DNA of 64,000 nucleotides from Actinokineospora globicatena (lineage in GTDB: Bacteria > Actinomycetota > Actinomycetes > Mycobacteriales > Pseudonocardiaceae), in NCBI RefSeq assembly GCF_024171945.1, contig NZ_JAMTCR010000006.1, positions 372,001 through 436,000 of the forward strand. Reading direction: 5' to 3'. Shown one piece after another: positions 28,162-38,462 of this stretch. The stretch's first letter is position 1. Each line of letters opens with the position of its first letter. Position numbers and translations under genes: made by a program. The notes under the pieces are model-generated. The model worked only from the letters and a program-made list of their open reading frames with translations. It was not told where the DNA came from and ran no database searches.

Positions 28162-28685
28162 GCTCACCTCAGGTCCTGGTCCGGCGCGGGTGGGCGGTGG
28201 TCTCCGCCTTGTCGGCCGGAGGCGTGCGGGTCATGGTCATGAGGATGCGGTCGTCGATCGAATTCCTCAGCACGATCGCCGGGGTTTGCCCGCGAATCGC
28301 CCTCTTCGGGTGATGTTGGTCGAGACCCCTTGCGCGCGGCCGCGATCATCGAATTCGCCTAGAGCCGAAAGGGAATCGCGTTCCGCGCCGCCCGGGCCAG
28401 ATCGTCCACTGTGGACAAACAAGCGCCCGTCCTGGTGCCGGGTCGGATCGCGCCAGGTCAGCGGGCGCGCGCGCCGGTCCGACCCCCTTCTGTCGACCCG
28501 GCTCACCGGGATCCGAGAAATTTCTTGGAACCCGACCAATCCGCCGCCCACCCCGGCCGCGAATCGCCTATCGAGACCGAAGCCAGTCCCACCGGGACCC
28601 GCTCCCACAGTCCTCTAGCGATTCGACCGCTGTCGACATCGCCATGGAGCGACTTCGACATCCCCCACACTGGAGTGCACGCGCC
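28162..28685. other. Long intergenic region with GTCCACTGTGGAC palindrome
   Basis: About 520 bases between the divergent STAS and fasciclin genes. It contains the perfect palindrome-like element GTCCACTGTGGAC at 28404-28416 and short AT-richer patches near 28255 and 28350. The frames crossing it lack ribosome sites and look non-coding. Confidence 0.4.
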
Positions 28686-29351
28686 ATGCAGAACAAGCTT
28701 CGTACCGCCGTCGTCATCACCGGGATCAGCGCCCTCGCGCTGGTGGCCTCCGCCTGCGGGAACAGCGACACCGCGGCAACTGGCTCGAACTCGTCGGCGA
28801 CGACCACCACCACCGCGGCCCCGATGACCACCACCAAGCCCGCCATGGCCGACCCCGCCGCGGGCCTGGTCGGCGCCGGGTGCGCCGACTACGCCAAGGC
28901 CGTGCCCAGCGGCGCGGGCTCCGTCTCGGGCATGGCCGCCGACCCGGTCGCCGTCGCCGCGAGCAACAACCCGCTGCTGACCACCCTGGTCGCCGCCGTC
29001 TCCGGCAAGCTCAACCCCAAGGTGAACCTGGTCGACACGCTCAACGGCAGCGAGTTCACCGTCTTCGCCCCGGTCGACGACGCGTTCAAGAAGATCGACG
29101 CCGCCACCATCGAGAAGCTCAAGACCGATGACGCGCTGCTGACCAAGATCCTGACCTACCACGTGGTCGCGGGCCAGAAGTCGCCCGACGCCATCGTCGG
29201 CTCCCAGACCACCGTGGAGAAGGGCGCCGTCGAGGTCACCGGCTCCGGCAACAACCTCAAGGTCAACGACGCCAACGTCATCTGCGGCGGCGTGAAGACC
29301 GCGAACGCCACCGTCTACCTCATCGACTCCGTGCTGATGCCCAAGAGTTGA
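28686..29351 (+). CDS. Fasciclin-domain lipoprotein (MPB70/MPB83-like)
   Basis: 221 residues. Lipoprotein signal with lipobox LVASAC, a Thr/Ser-rich linker, then one fasciclin domain: [39 protein letters not shown] and [13 protein letters not shown] are its two conserved boxes. Actinobacterial members are surface-anchored adhesion-like proteins of uncertain role. Two cysteines (GCADY and VICGG) match the disulfide of MPB70-type proteins. Monocistronic with a strong terminator. Confidence 0.93.
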   Translation: MQNKLRTAVVITGISALALVASACGNSDTAATGSNSSATTTTTAAPMTTTKPAMADPAAGLVGAGCADYAKAVPSGAGSVSGMAADPVAVAASNNPLLTTLVAAVSGKLNPKVNLVDTLNGSEFTVFAPVDDAFKKIDAATIEKLKTDDALLTKILTYHVVAGQKSPDAIVGSQTTVEKGAVEVTGSGNNLKVNDANVICGGVKTANATVYLIDSVLMPKS

Positions 29352-29414
29352 TCCCGACCGGGCTGACGCGCTGTCCCGGCCCCTGGACCGGCTGCGGGAC
29401 AACGTGAACGCTCT

Positions 29415-29456
29415 GGGCCGTGCCTGCTGGCTTCCCCGTCGCAGCAGGCACGGCCC
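29415..29456 (+). terminator. Terminator of the fasciclin gene
   Basis: Perfect 15-bp stem (GGGCCGTGCCTGCTG / CAGCAGGCACGGCCC) with a 12-nt loop followed by GTTTGG. Confidence 0.85.
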
Positions 29457-29699
29457 GTTTGGCGTTTCGCTGCCCTGGCGCGTGATCGTGGGCGCGGCGG
29501 CCCGGCGCGCGCGTCGGGTTCGGCCGCTCCCAGCCGGAGTCGAACACCGTCCACACGTGATCGTCGACCTGGTCCGGTCATGATCGGATCGCGCGGGTCG
29601 CCGGTGCGTGGTGGAGTGGGGTGGCCGGGGATCACGCGGGGATCACGCCAGTGGTCCCCAGTGGTACCGGGGCAGGGGAGTTCGGGGTGGGGAGGCGCC

Positions 29700-30080
29700 G
29701 TGGCCCGCGTGCTGGTCGTGGAGGACGACACCGACGTCCGTGATCTCATCGCGCAGTGGTTGCGCGAGGACGGCCACGAGGTGCTGGCCGTCGAGAGCGG
29801 GGTGCTGGCGCTGGCCGCCGTCGAGCGCGACGGCCTGCCGCACGCGGTGGTGCTGGACGTGGCCATGCCGGGGATGGACGGGGTCGACCTGCTGCACCGG
29901 CTCAGGGAGCTCGACGAGCGGCTGCCCGCCATCTTCCTCAGCGTGCTGTGGTCGGGCGCCGACGTCGAGCGGATGCGCGCGGCGCGGGCGGTCTACGTGG
30001 GCAAGCCCTCCAGCGGTGAGCGGCTGCGGGCCGCGGTGCGGGAGCTGCTCGCGGACGGGAACGCGGAGGGGTTGGTCTAG
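29700..30080 (+). CDS. Single-domain response regulator
   Basis: 126 residues, only a receiver domain. Acidic pocket VVEDDTD, phospho-acceptor Asp53 in VLDVAMPGMDG, and Lys in YVGKPSSG. No output domain, so it likely relays phosphate or acts on a protein target, as CheY-type regulators do. GTG with GGGGAGG upstream. Its stop overlaps the start of the histidine kinase by one base, so the two form a pair. Confidence 0.92.
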   Translation: MARVLVVEDDTDVRDLIAQWLREDGHEVLAVESGVLALAAVERDGLPHAVVLDVAMPGMDGVDLLHRLRELDERLPAIFLSVLWSGADVERMRAARAVYVGKPSSGERLRAAVRELLADGNAEGLV

Positions 30081-32215
30081 TGCGCATCACCAGGGCTGTG
30101 CCGCGGCCGAGGAGACCGGAGCCCGACGAGCCACCGGGCTCGGTGTTGTCCTACCCGCTGGCGCGCACGGCGGCGTTCACCGCGCTCTACGTCGTGGCGA
30201 CGCTGGCGGGCAGGCTGACCGTGCTCGACCAGATGAGCCTGAGCCTGGTGTGGCCCGCGGCGGGGGTCGCGGTCATGTGGTTCTGCGCGCAGCGCGGCGT
30301 CGCCGACCTGCGGGTCGACGTGGTGGCCTTCTCGGCGACCACGGTCGTGGTCAACATGCTCACCAACGCCAGTGCGGGGCAGGCGGTGGTGTTCGTCGTC
30401 TCGAACCTGGCCCAGGTGTCGGTGTTCGTCGTGCTGATCTCGCGCTGGCGGCCGCTGCTGTGGTCGCTGCGGCCCGAGGGCGGTCTGCAGGGCCCGCGCG
30501 ACCTGTGGCGGGTGCTCGCCGCCGCCTACCTGGCCGCGTCCACCGGGGCCGTCGTGGGCACCTCCGGGCTGTGGCTGGCCACGGGGCACTTCTCGCTGAT
30601 CACCGTCGCGGTGTGGATGGCCCGCAACTTCGCGGGCGTGCTGGTGGTGGGCATGACCGGGTTGTGCGTGGCCCGCACCGTGGCGACCCGCTGGGCGGCC
30701 AGGCGCGACCCGGCGACACCCTGCGGCGGCGCCGCGGTCCCGGCCGAGTGCGCCCTGGTGATCCTCTGCTCGGTCGGCGCGTACGCGGTGGGCTTCGGTA
30801 CCACCCACGGGCTGCCGGTGGCCTCGACGCTGATCGCGCTGACGGTGTGGGCGGCGGTCCGGCTGCCCACCACGTTCGTGGCACTGCACACCCTGTCCGT
30901 GGCCGTCGTCGCGGTGGTGTTCACACTGAACGGTGACGGGCCGTTCGCGGCCGTGGAGTCCACCGCGGTGCGTGCGCTCGTCGTGCAGCTGTTCGTGACC
31001 GTCGTGGCGGTCATCGGGTTCGCGCTGGCGCTGAGCCGCGACGAGCGCGACACCCTGGTCCACCAGCTCGCCCAGGAGAAGGACGCCGCGGGCCGCCGGG
31101 CCGCGCTCAAGCGGGCCATCATCGACTCCATGGCCGACGGCCTGTCCGTGGTGGACGCCGAGGGCCGGATCACGTTGCGCAACCCGGCCGCGCTGCGGCT
31201 GCTCGGCGGCCGGATAAGCCCGGACGACACGGTGGTCGACAGCGGCCACTACGGCTTCTTCCACCTCGACGGCACCCCGCTGACCGCCGCCGAGATGCCG
31301 CACGTGCGCTTGGCCTCGGGGGAGCAGATCGAGCCGGTCGACGTGCTGGTCCGCAACCCCGGCGTGCCGGACGGGCGGATCATCAACGTCCGCACCACCG
31401 CGCTGCCCGACGACCACGGCGGGCACAACGCCGTCGTGCTGTTCCACGACGTCACCGCCGAGCGCCGCCACCGCGACGAGCTCGCCGCGTTCGCCGGGGT
31501 GGTCGCGCACGACCTGCTCAACCCGCTGACCGCCGCCGAGGGCTGGACCGACGACGCGGACGAGGCGCTGCAGGACGCGCCGAACAGCCCGATGGTCGAC
31601 CGCGCCCGCCAGGGCCTGGTCCGGGTCAAGCGCTCCACCGGCCGGATGCGCGGGCTCATCAACGACCTGCTCGCCTACACCACCGCCCGCGACGCGGCCA
31701 TCGCCCCGACCAGGGTGGAGCTGGCCGACCTGGTCACCGACATCGCCGCCGCCCGCTCCGACAGCGCGGCCGCCGCGGGCCTGCCGGTGCCGGTGTTCAC
31801 CATCGGCGCGCTGCCCGTGGTGACCGCCGACGCGGTGCTCGTGCGGCAGCTGGTGGACAACATCGTCGGCAACGCGGTCAAGTACACCGCGCCCGGCACC
31901 ACCGCCCACGTGGCCATCAGCGGCGACCAGCGCGGCGACCTGGTGCAGGTGACGGTGACCGACAACGGCATCGGCATCCCGGCGGGCCAACACGAGATCA
32001 TCTTCGACAACTTCCACCGCGCGCACCGGCACACCACGCACCAGGGCACCGGCCTCGGCCTGGCCATCTGCAAGCGCATCGTCGAACGGCACGGCGGCAC
32101 CATCACCGCCACCGACAACCCCGACGGCGGCTCCCGCTTCACCTTCACCCTCCCCGCCGCCTGGTCCCCCGCCGACGCCCGCGACGGCCTGAACCACCCG
32201 GTGGCGCACCGCTAG
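30080..32215 (+). CDS. Membrane sensor histidine kinase (MASE1-like, PAS, HisKA, HATPase)
   Basis: 711 residues. The first ~320 residues hold about eight membrane helices of MASE1 type ([16 protein letters not shown]...[13 protein letters not shown]). A PAS-like domain follows (~345-460, [20 protein letters not shown]). The H-box is His476 in [17 protein letters not shown], then the N-box [15 protein letters not shown]1 [10 protein letters not shown] and G2 [12 protein letters not shown]. All kinase motifs are intact. It should autophosphorylate and pass phosphate to the coupled receiver protein. The signal is unknown. Confidence 0.94.
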   Translation: MRITRAVPRPRRPEPDEPPGSVLSYPLARTAAFTALYVVATLAGRLTVLDQMSLSLVWPAAGVAVMWFCAQRGVADLRVDVVAFSATTVVVNMLTNASAGQAVVFVVSNLAQVSVFVVLISRWRPLLWSLRPEGGLQGPRDLWRVLAAAYLAASTGAVVGTSGLWLATGHFSLITVAVWMARNFAGVLVVGMTGLCVARTVATRWAARRDPATPCGGAAVPAECALVILCSVGAYAVGFGTTHGLPVASTLIALTVWAAVRLPTTFVALHTLSVAVVAVVFTLNGDGPFAAVESTAVRALVVQLFVTVVAVIGFALALSRDERDTLVHQLAQEKDAAGRRAALKRAIIDSMADGLSVVDAEGRITLRNPAALRLLGGRISPDDTVVDSGHYGFFHLDGTPLTAAEMPHVRLASGEQIEPVDVLVRNPGVPDGRIINVRTTALPDDHGGHNAVVLFHDVTAERRHRDELAAFAGVVAHDLLNPLTAAEGWTDDADEALQDAPNSPMVDRARQGLVRVKRSTGRMRGLINDLLAYTTARDAAIAPTRVELADLVTDIAAARSDSAAAAGLPVPVFTIGALPVVTADAVLVRQLVDNIVGNAVKYTAPGTTAHVAISGDQRGDLVQVTVTDNGIGIPAGQHEIIFDNFHRAHRHTTHQGTGLGLAICKRIVERHGGTITATDNPDGGSRFTFTLPAAWSPADARDGLNHPVAHR

Positions 32216-32220
32216 TCCGG

Positions 32221-32259
32221 TGTGGATGCCCGCTGTGGATGCCCGCTGTGGATGCCCGC
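32221..32259. repeat. Triple 13-bp direct repeat
   Basis: TGTGGATGCCCGC occurs three times in perfect tandem, followed by a partial fourth TGTGG. It starts six bases after the kinase stop, in the ~320-base gene-free stretch up to 32532. The rest of that stretch shows no gene; TGTGGAT echoes the CCACTGTGG element seen elsewhere. Confidence 0.85.
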
Positions 32260-32532
32260 TGTGGTAACGCTTGGTGTGGATTTCGTGGGGCAACTGGCAG
32301 TGAAGGGCGATCTCGGATCCCCGTGTGGGTGGCGGTGACCCACGCAGTGTCATGAGAGCTCGGTCGTCCCTATCGGACTGATTACCCCGATCCGTTGGTG
32401 GGCAAGGATCTCTGCGGGGCTGAACGGTTGCGGGCCGGGTGCGGACCGAGAGCTGTCCGGGTAGTTCCCATGCGGCCGCCGCCGTCGCCGGGCAAGGATG
32501 AGTCCATGACCCCGAGCACCGAGGAGCGCACC

Positions 32533-32895
32533 ATGAACACCACCACCGCCACCATGGACACCGCCACCATGACCGCCACCGCCGCGCCGGTCTGGATCGA
32601 GGCCCGGGTCGACATGACCGAGGACGACGTGATGGCCACCCTGTTCGACGTCTCCGAGGGCGCCGTCCTGTTCCACACCGGTGACTCCGACAGCCTGACC
32701 GGCTTCGGCTGGGCGCACTACGACGGCACCCCGGCGGGCTCGCTCCCGCTGTGGCAGTCCGACATCCTCGCCGCCCTGCTGCGCCGCCACCTCATCGCCA
32801 TCGCCCCCAGCGACACCACCATCCGCGCCATCCACCTCACCGACAAGGGCGCCGAGCTCTTCTACGGCGTCACGGACATGCCCATCGCCGCCTGA
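32533..32895 (+). CDS. Hypothetical protein with winged-helix-like C-terminus
   Basis: 120 residues from the ATG at 32533, preceded by GAGGAG; an ATG at 32506 is also in frame. After a Thr/Met/Ala-rich lead, the protein has ARVDMTEDDVMATLFDVSEG and a C-terminal pattern LWQSDILAALLRRHLIAIAPSD then IRAIHLTDKGAELFYG. The last part looks like the recognition helix and wing of a MarR/PadR-type winged helix (LTdkG). It may bind DNA, but the fold is shorter than usual. No partner gene is coupled. Confidence 0.6.
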   Translation: MNTTTATMDTATMTATAAPVWIEARVDMTEDDVMATLFDVSEGAVLFHTGDSDSLTGFGWAHYDGTPAGSLPLWQSDILAALLRRHLIAIAPSDTTIRAIHLTDKGAELFYGVTDMPIAA

Positions 32896-33172
32896 CCACC
32901 GCTATCCACTGTGGACTCGGCAGCCGGATAGCACGGGTTGGTCGAGTGCCGCTCCCGCCAAGGGAGCACCAGATCGCCGACCCGCGCGCAGCGGGTCCAC
33001 GTCCCAGCTCCCGCTGACGAGGCCGCGCCCCCAGTGCCGGGGAGCGCCACCCCGCACCCCGCGCCACGTGACTCTCCGTGGCCGCGCGGACCGGTCGGGG
33101 AGTTGGCAGGGAGAGTCAAGAATCCGACCCCGCTCCGGCCTAGCGTCCTTCGCACCCGGCTGGAGGGGGAGG

Positions 33173-33976
33173 ATGGTGCTGGACACACCGCACACACTGG
33201 AAGTGGTGCGCCGCAGGGGGTTCGCGGCGCGGTGGGGCGTCGGGGCGGTGCTCGTGGCCGCGGTCGGGTGGTTGGCGGTCACGGTCGCGACCAGCCCGAA
33301 CCTGGACTGGGTGGTCATCGGCGACTACTTCCTGTCGACCCCGATCATGGCCGGTGTCGGCACCACGCTCGTGCTCACCTTCGCCACGCTCGGCATCGGG
33401 CTGGTGCTCGGCGCGGTGCTGGCGATGATGAGCCAGTCGCGCAACCCGGTCGCCGGGGTGGCCGCGTCCGGCTACATCTGGTTCTTCCGCGGTGTGCCCC
33501 TCGTGGTGCAGATCGTGTTCTGGTTCAACCTGTCCCTGCTGTTCCCCAGCCTCGGGTTCGCCGAGACGAACGCGGTGATCACCCCGTTCCTCGCCGCCAT
33601 GCTGGGCCTCGGCCTGCACGAGGCCGCCTACCTCGCCGAGATCATCCGCGGCGGTTTCCTCGCGGTGCCCCGGGGTCAGGTCGACGCCGCGCTCACCATC
33701 GGCATGACCAGGGCGCGGGCCACCAGGCTGATCGTGCTGCCCCAGTCGATCCGGGTCATCCTGCCCGCCCTGGGCAACCAGTTCGTGCTGATCCTCAAGG
33801 GGACCTCGCTGGTCTCGGTGATCGGCGGCGGCGACCTGATGACCAGGGCGCAGCAGGTCTACGGGCAGAACTACCAGGTCATCGCGCTGCTGCTGGTGGC
33901 GACCGGGTGGTACCTGGTCCTGGTCACCCTCGCGGGCATCGGCCAGCGCTTCCTCGAGCGATGGGCGGCGGCGTGA
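33173..33976 (+). CDS. Polar amino acid ABC transporter permease
   Basis: 267 residues, HisM/GlnP type. About five to six membrane helices: [20 protein letters not shown] begins the conserved transport domain. The EAA loop is readable as [23 protein letters not shown] follows GGAGGGGGAGG. First gene of a permease-ATPase-binding protein operon that ends in an AraC regulator. The substrate is probably a polar amino acid or a related small compound. Confidence 0.92.
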   Translation: MVLDTPHTLEVVRRRGFAARWGVGAVLVAAVGWLAVTVATSPNLDWVVIGDYFLSTPIMAGVGTTLVLTFATLGIGLVLGAVLAMMSQSRNPVAGVAASGYIWFFRGVPLVVQIVFWFNLSLLFPSLGFAETNAVITPFLAAMLGLGLHEAAYLAEIIRGGFLAVPRGQVDAALTIGMTRARATRLIVLPQSIRVILPALGNQFVLILKGTSLVSVIGGGDLMTRAQQVYGQNYQVIALLLVATGWYLVLVTLAGIGQRFLERWAAA

Positions 33977-34800
33977 TGAGCAGCGCGGTATCCGGTGATG
34001 GCTCGACCACCAGGGGCGGACTGCGGCTGCGCGGGCTGCGCAAGTCCTTCGGCGGGCTGGAGGTGCTGCGCGGCGTCGACCTGGACGTGGCACCGGGCGA
34101 GGTCGTGTGCGTGATCGGCCCGTCCGGCAGCGGCAAGAGCACCCTGCTGCGCTGCGCCAACCACCTCGAGCCGCTCGACGCCGGGTTCGTCCAGGTCGAC
34201 GACGTGCTCGTGGGCTACGAGCAGCGCGACGGGCGGCTCTACGAGAGCAGCGAGAAGGACATCGCCCGCGCCCGGCTGCGGATGGGCATGGTGTTCCAGC
34301 AGTTCAACCTGTTCAGCCACCTGACCGCGCTGCGCAACATCACCCTCGGCCCGGTCCGGGTGCTGCGCCGCGACCCGGCGGAGGTCGAGCGGGAGGCGCG
34401 CGACCTGCTGGCCAGGGTCGGACTCGCCGACCACGCCGACAAGCTGCCCGGCCAGCTCTCCGGCGGTCAGCAGCAGCGGGTGGCGATCGCCCGCGCGCTG
34501 GCCATGAATCCGTCGGTGCTGCTGTTCGACGAGCCGACCAGCGCGCTGGACCCCGAACTGGTCGGCGAGGTCCTGGCCGTCATGCGCGGGCTGGCCGCGG
34601 GCGGCATGACCATGGTGGTGGTCACCCACGAGATCGGCTTCGCCGCCGACGTGGCCGACACCGTGGTGTTCATGGACGACGGCGTGGTGGTCGAGTCCGG
34701 CCCCGCCGACCGGGTGCTGCGCTTCCCCGACTCCCCGCGGACGGCGGCCTTCCTCGCCCACGTCCACCGACACCCCGACAAGGAGACCGATCATGCGTAG
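33976..34800 (+). CDS. Amino acid ABC transporter ATP-binding protein
   Basis: 274 residues. Walker [11 protein letters not shown]-loop MVFQQFNLF, signature [15 protein letters not shown], Walker [13 protein letters not shown] and the switch His in VVVTHE. All motifs intact; GlnQ/HisP type. Its ATG overlaps the permease stop by one base and its end overlaps the binding-protein start by eight. Confidence 0.96.
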   Translation: MSSAVSGDGSTTRGGLRLRGLRKSFGGLEVLRGVDLDVAPGEVVCVIGPSGSGKSTLLRCANHLEPLDAGFVQVDDVLVGYEQRDGRLYESSEKDIARARLRMGMVFQQFNLFSHLTALRNITLGPVRVLRRDPAEVEREARDLLARVGLADHADKLPGQLSGGQQQRVAIARALAMNPSVLLFDEPTSALDPELVGEVLAVMRGLAAGGMTMVVVTHEIGFAADVADTVVFMDDGVVVESGPADRVLRFPDSPRTAAFLAHVHRHPDKETDHA

Positions 34801-35683
34801 ACGTATGGCCGTCCTAGCCGCCGCCCTGCTCCTCGCCGGGTGCGGTGACCCCGGCGCGGCGAAGCAGCCCGCTGCCCCCGCCGAGTCCGGCTTACCGGGC
34901 AAGGACCAGAAGCTGCACGACATGCTCCCGCAGCGGATCAAGGACGCGGGCAAGCTGCACGTCGGTACCACCTTGCCGAACCTGCCTTACCTGCTCACCG
35001 ACGCGAGCAACAACATCACCGGCGGTATCACCCCGGACGTCGGCAAGGCGGTCGCGGCCAAGCTGGGGCTGGGCTACGAGATCGAGAACATCGCCTGGGA
35101 GGCCCTGCTGCCCGGGGTGGCCGCGGGCCGCTTCGACATGGCCGACGACGGCCTGTCCGACACCGAGGAGCGCCAGCGCGTGGGTGTGTTCGTCGACTAC
35201 ATGCAGTCGGCGAGCGTGCTGGTCACCGCGAAGGCGAACGAGGGCAAGTACACCTCCGTCGACGACGCGTGCGGCAAGCGGATCGCCACCATCCGCGGCA
35301 CCACCGACGTCCAGCACGCCGAGGAGATCTCCCAGGCGTGCGCGGGCAAGGGCAAGCCGGGCGCGGAGGTCCGCCAGTTCCCGACCGCCCAGGACGCCGA
35401 CCTGGCGCTGCGCTCCGGGCAGGCCGACTTCCAGGTCGCGGTGACCGAGCAGGCCAAGTACGCCATCAGCACCCAGGGCGCGCCGATCGTGATCGTCTCG
35501 CAGGACTTCGCGCCCACCTACGTCGGCATGTACCTGCGCAAGGACGACACCCAGCTGGCCGAGGCGCTGCTCGCGGCGCTCAAGGCGCTCAAGTCCGACG
35601 GGACGCTGGACCGGATCATCGGCCACTATGGACTGACCGCGCTGCCCGAGCCGGGCATCAACCTGGCGACCAAGGGCGGCTGA
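34793..35683 (+). CDS. Solute-binding lipoprotein of the amino acid ABC transporter
   Basis: 296 residues. Lipoprotein signal with lipobox LLLAGC. The mature part is a family-3 periplasmic binding protein: [52 protein letters not shown], and the second-lobe [12 protein letters not shown]. Captures the substrate outside the membrane for the coupled permease/ATPase. The tail [10 protein letters not shown] is typical. Start overlaps the ATPase gene. Confidence 0.93.
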   Translation: MRRRMAVLAAALLLAGCGDPGAAKQPAAPAESGLPGKDQKLHDMLPQRIKDAGKLHVGTTLPNLPYLLTDASNNITGGITPDVGKAVAAKLGLGYEIENIAWEALLPGVAAGRFDMADDGLSDTEERQRVGVFVDYMQSASVLVTAKANEGKYTSVDDACGKRIATIRGTTDVQHAEEISQACAGKGKPGAEVRQFPTAQDADLALRSGQADFQVAVTEQAKYAISTQGAPIVIVSQDFAPTYVGMYLRKDDTQLAEALLAALKALKSDGTLDRIIGHYGLTALPEPGINLATKGG

Positions 35684-35697
35684 GCCCAGGAGGCGCG

Positions 35698-36570
35698 ATG
35701 GCCAGGTCGAGCACCCCGCCACTGCCGCTGCACGAGATCGAGGTCCCGGTGCCCAGCGGCCTGTCGCCGTTCGCCATCGGGACCTTCGACGAGATCGGGT
35801 CCTTCACCAGGGCGCGGTTCCCGCACCGGCACGACTTCTACGAGGTCCTGTACCTGACCGGCGGCGGCGGTGTGCACGTCGTCGACTTCGAGCCCTACGA
35901 CATCGAGCCGAACTCGGTGTACGTGCTCGCCCCCGGCCAGGTGCACTTCTGGCAGGACACCGAGCAGATCCGCGGCCGGGTGCTGGTCTTCGCCGAGGAG
36001 TTCCTGCTCGCGCACCCCGGCGGGCTGCTGCCCGCGCCGGGCGGCAGCCCGCTGGTGCGGCTGCGCGGCGACCAGGTCGGCCTGGTCGACGGGATACTCG
36101 ACGACATCGACCGCGAGTACCGGGCCAGGGAACCCGGCTACGCCACCATGCTCCAGGCGCACCTGCACATCCTGCTCGTGCACATCCAGCGGCTGCGGCG
36201 CGCGCACCCGAGCGTGCCGGTGTCGTCGTCGCTGGTCTGGCGGTTCACCCGGCTCGTGGCCAAGCACGTGCTCACCGAGCGGTCCGTTGGCGCCTACGCC
36301 GAGCGGATCGGGGTCACCGCCGGTCACCTCACCGACCTCGTGCGCGCCGCCCTGGGCACGACCCCGGGTGCGGTGATCCGGGCCGCGCTGGCCCTGGAGG
36401 CCAAGCGGCTGCTGGCCCAGACCGACCTGACCGTGGTCCAGATCGCCCACCGGCTCGCCTTCGACGACCCGTCGTACTTCGGGCGGTTCTTCAAGCGCGA
36501 GACCGGCGCGAGCCCGGGGGACTTCCGCCGGGACATCCGCGAAAAGTACCAGATCGCCCGAGAGCGCTGA
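35698..36570 (+). CDS. AraC-family regulator with cupin sensor domain
   Basis: 290 residues from an ATG after AGGAGG. The N-terminal half is a cupin ligand domain (RARFPHRHDFYEVLYLTGGGG...LAPGQVHFW). The C-terminal half has two HTHs: VGAYAERIGVTAGHLTDLV and LTVVQIAHRLAFDDPSYFGRFFKRETGASPGDFRR. It is 14 bases after the binding-protein gene, so it probably controls this transport operon in response to the substrate. Confidence 0.93.
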   Translation: MARSSTPPLPLHEIEVPVPSGLSPFAIGTFDEIGSFTRARFPHRHDFYEVLYLTGGGGVHVVDFEPYDIEPNSVYVLAPGQVHFWQDTEQIRGRVLVFAEEFLLAHPGGLLPAPGGSPLVRLRGDQVGLVDGILDDIDREYRAREPGYATMLQAHLHILLVHIQRLRRAHPSVPVSSSLVWRFTRLVAKHVLTERSVGAYAERIGVTAGHLTDLVRAALGTTPGAVIRAALALEAKRLLAQTDLTVVQIAHRLAFDDPSYFGRFFKRETGASPGDFRRDIREKYQIARER

Positions 36571-36580
36571 CTGTCAGCGC
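36564..36580 (+). terminator. Short hairpin at the end of the ABC-AraC operon
   Basis: GCGCTGA-CTG-TCAGCGC, a 7-bp stem with a 3-nt loop that includes the AraC stop codon. It is short, so it may be a weak terminator or RNA-end stabiliser. Confidence 0.4.
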
Positions 36581-36633
36581 GAGCGCCCGGTTCGTACCTT
36601 CGATAGGACAGCGAAGCGAAGGGAACCGTTGAC

Positions 36634-37071
36634 ATGGCAGGGAAATTCGAGAAGTACATCGTTCGGAACATGGTCCGCGAGGAGCTGCCGAACGAGGGCG
36701 TGCTTGCCTACGGCGAGGTCGAGGGCGGTACCAGCGGCGCGCACGCCCTCATCAGCGGCTGGCAGGTGCCGGGCTGCCAGGTGCACATCGCCTACAGCTG
36801 GATCTACGAGGTCCCCACCCCGAACCCGTACGTGCTCGAGCACACCCACGAGTACGACGAGGTCCTGCTGTGGATGGGCTCGAACCCCAAGGACATCAAC
36901 GACCTCGGCGCCGTCGCGGAGCTCACCATCGAGGGCGAGGTCTACGAGATCTCCACCAGCGCGTCGGTCTACATCCCGGCGGGCGTGCGGCACTGCCCGC
37001 TCGGCTACAAGAGCGTCGACCGCCCGTTCCAGTTCATCGCGCTGTCGCTGCACCCGGAGTACAAGTCGTGA
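36634..37071 (+). CDS. Cupin-domain protein
   Basis: 145 residues, single cupin. Motif 1 carries the likely metal ligands in VLEHTHEYDEVLLWMG; motif 2 has VYIPAGVRHCPLG. No signal peptide. The ATG is preceded by GGGAACC. Its stop overlaps the next gene's GTG by 4 nt, which carries only an AraC HTH. It might therefore act as the sensor half of a two-protein regulator, or as a small enzyme such as an isomerase or dioxygenase controlled by that HTH protein. Confidence 0.85.
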   Translation: MAGKFEKYIVRNMVREELPNEGVLAYGEVEGGTSGAHALISGWQVPGCQVHIAYSWIYEVPTPNPYVLEHTHEYDEVLLWMGSNPKDINDLGAVAELTIEGEVYEISTSASVYIPAGVRHCPLGYKSVDRPFQFIALSLHPEYKS

Positions 37072-37394
37072 CGCCCGCGACCCTGCTGCACGACATCCGC
37101 GAGTTCATCGACGCCCGGCTCTCCGACCCGGACCTGACCCCGGCCGAGGTCGCCGCCGCCAACCACGTCTCGACCCGGCAGCTCTACCGCCTGTTCGAGA
37201 GCGAGGGCACCACGGTCGCCAAGTGGATCCGCGACCGCCGCCTGGAACGCTGCCGCGCCGACCTCCTCGCCCACGACCGGGTCAGCACCATCAGCGCCCG
37301 CTGGGGCCTCCCCGACTCCTCCTACTTCAGCCGAGCCTTCCGCGAGCGCTACGGCTGCGCCCCCCGCGACTACCGCCGAACCGGCGTGGCCTGA
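37068..37394 (+). CDS. Stand-alone AraC-type HTH protein
   Basis: 108 residues consisting only of the AraC/XylS DNA-binding domain: EVAAANHVSTRQLYRLFESEGTTVAKWI and RVSTISARWGLPDSSYFSRAFRERYGCAPRDYRR are its two helix-turn-helix units. The ~200-residue sensor normally fused in front is absent. The GTG overlaps the cupin stop (GTGA), so the two are translated together. Confidence 0.9.
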   Translation: MTPATLLHDIREFIDARLSDPDLTPAEVAAANHVSTRQLYRLFESEGTTVAKWIRDRRLERCRADLLAHDRVSTISARWGLPDSSYFSRAFRERYGCAPRDYRRTGVA

Positions 37395-37412
37395 CCCGGC
37401 CACGCCACCACC

Positions 37413-37460
37413 GCAGGCCGCCGAGCACCTGTCATGCAGGGACAGCCCTCGGCGGCCTGC
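37413..37460 (+). terminator. Terminator of the cupin-AraC pair
   Basis: Perfect 13-bp stem (GCAGGCCGCCGAG / CTCGGCGGCCTGC) with a 22-nt loop, 18 bases past the stop. Confidence 0.75.
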
Positions 37461-37616
37461 GGCCGTGCCCGCCCGGATTGCCCTGCCTGCGTTGCGCCAT
37501 CAGGGTGATCGCGGGTGGTGGCCGGAAACGAAGCCTTTGTGGACGGACGGTCACCGTCGGCGACGAGGCGTGGCGGACGGTGCTCCGGGCGAGGGAGGTG
37601 CCGTACAGTCCTTGGC

Positions 37617-38462
37617 GTGAGCCATGCGGCTGGGCGGAGTGACGGGACCACGGCGAGTGGCCCCGGTCACCTCTGTTGGGCGTTCGCCGAAGCGGGGGAG
37701 TTCGTCACCGGGGCGAAGCGGTTCCTCGTCGAAGGCGTGGCGCAGGGCAAGCGCGTCTGCGTGACGGCGCCCGGGGACGTGGCGGACCTCGCCCGCCGCT
37801 TCGCCGACCTGCCGGACTTCGACAACCTGCGCGACCGGGGCGCGGTGCGGTTCAAGTCGCTCGACGGGCTCTACGGCACCGACGCGGTGGTCGACGCGGC
37901 CGAGCAGGTCCGCACCTACGCCGCCGAGACCGAGGAGGCCGTCGCGGCGGGGTTCGCGGGCTTCCGGGTGGCCGCCGAGGTGACCAACCTCGTGCGCACC
38001 CCCGCCCAGCTCGACGCCTTCGCCGGGTACGAGCACGCCGTCGACCGCTACATGGCCGCGTACCCCTTCGAGGCCCTGTGCGCCTACAACGTCCCGGTCC
38101 TGGGCACCGCAGCCGTCGACAAGCTCGCCAGCATGCACCCGCGCGGCAACGTCGAGGGTGTCCCGTTCCACCTGCACGGCTGGGGCCAGGCGGGCGCGGT
38201 GGCGCTGGAGGGCGAACTGGACCTGCGCGCGCACGACCTGTTCCCCTGGGCACTCGACCGCGCCGCGCCGCAGTGGGGACCGGGCGAGGTGGTGCTCGAC
38301 GCGCGCGAGCTGACCTTCATCGACCACCGGGGGCTGCTGCGGCTGGCCGAGCAGGCCGACCGCCGGGGGATCACCATCGTGCTGCGCACCCGCCGGTTCA
38401 GCGCGGCCAGGATGGTCGACATCCTGGGCATCGCGGGGGTGCGGGTGGAGCAGGTGGCATGA
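37617..38462 (+). CDS. MEDS-domain STAS protein (anti-sigma antagonist with sensor)
   Basis: 281 residues from a GTG. N-terminal MEDS sensor domain (GHLCWAFAEAGEFVTGAKRFLVEGVAQGKRVCV...), then a C-terminal STAS domain with VALEGELDLRAHDLF and VVLDARELTFIDHRGLLRLAEQ. The phospho-acceptor position reads FIDHRGL, so Ser/Thr is replaced by His. There is no ribosome site close to the GTG, but TACAGT lies at 37604-37609, seven bases upstream, so translation may be leaderless. It overlaps the next gene by 4 nt (ATGA), which has the same sensor fused to a kinase. Confidence 0.85.
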   Translation: MSHAAGRSDGTTASGPGHLCWAFAEAGEFVTGAKRFLVEGVAQGKRVCVTAPGDVADLARRFADLPDFDNLRDRGAVRFKSLDGLYGTDAVVDAAEQVRTYAAETEEAVAAGFAGFRVAAEVTNLVRTPAQLDAFAGYEHAVDRYMAAYPFEALCAYNVPVLGTAAVDKLASMHPRGNVEGVPFHLHGWGQAGAVALEGELDLRAHDLFPWALDRAAPQWGPGEVVLDARELTFIDHRGLLRLAEQADRRGITIVLRTRRFSAARMVDILGIAGVRVEQVA

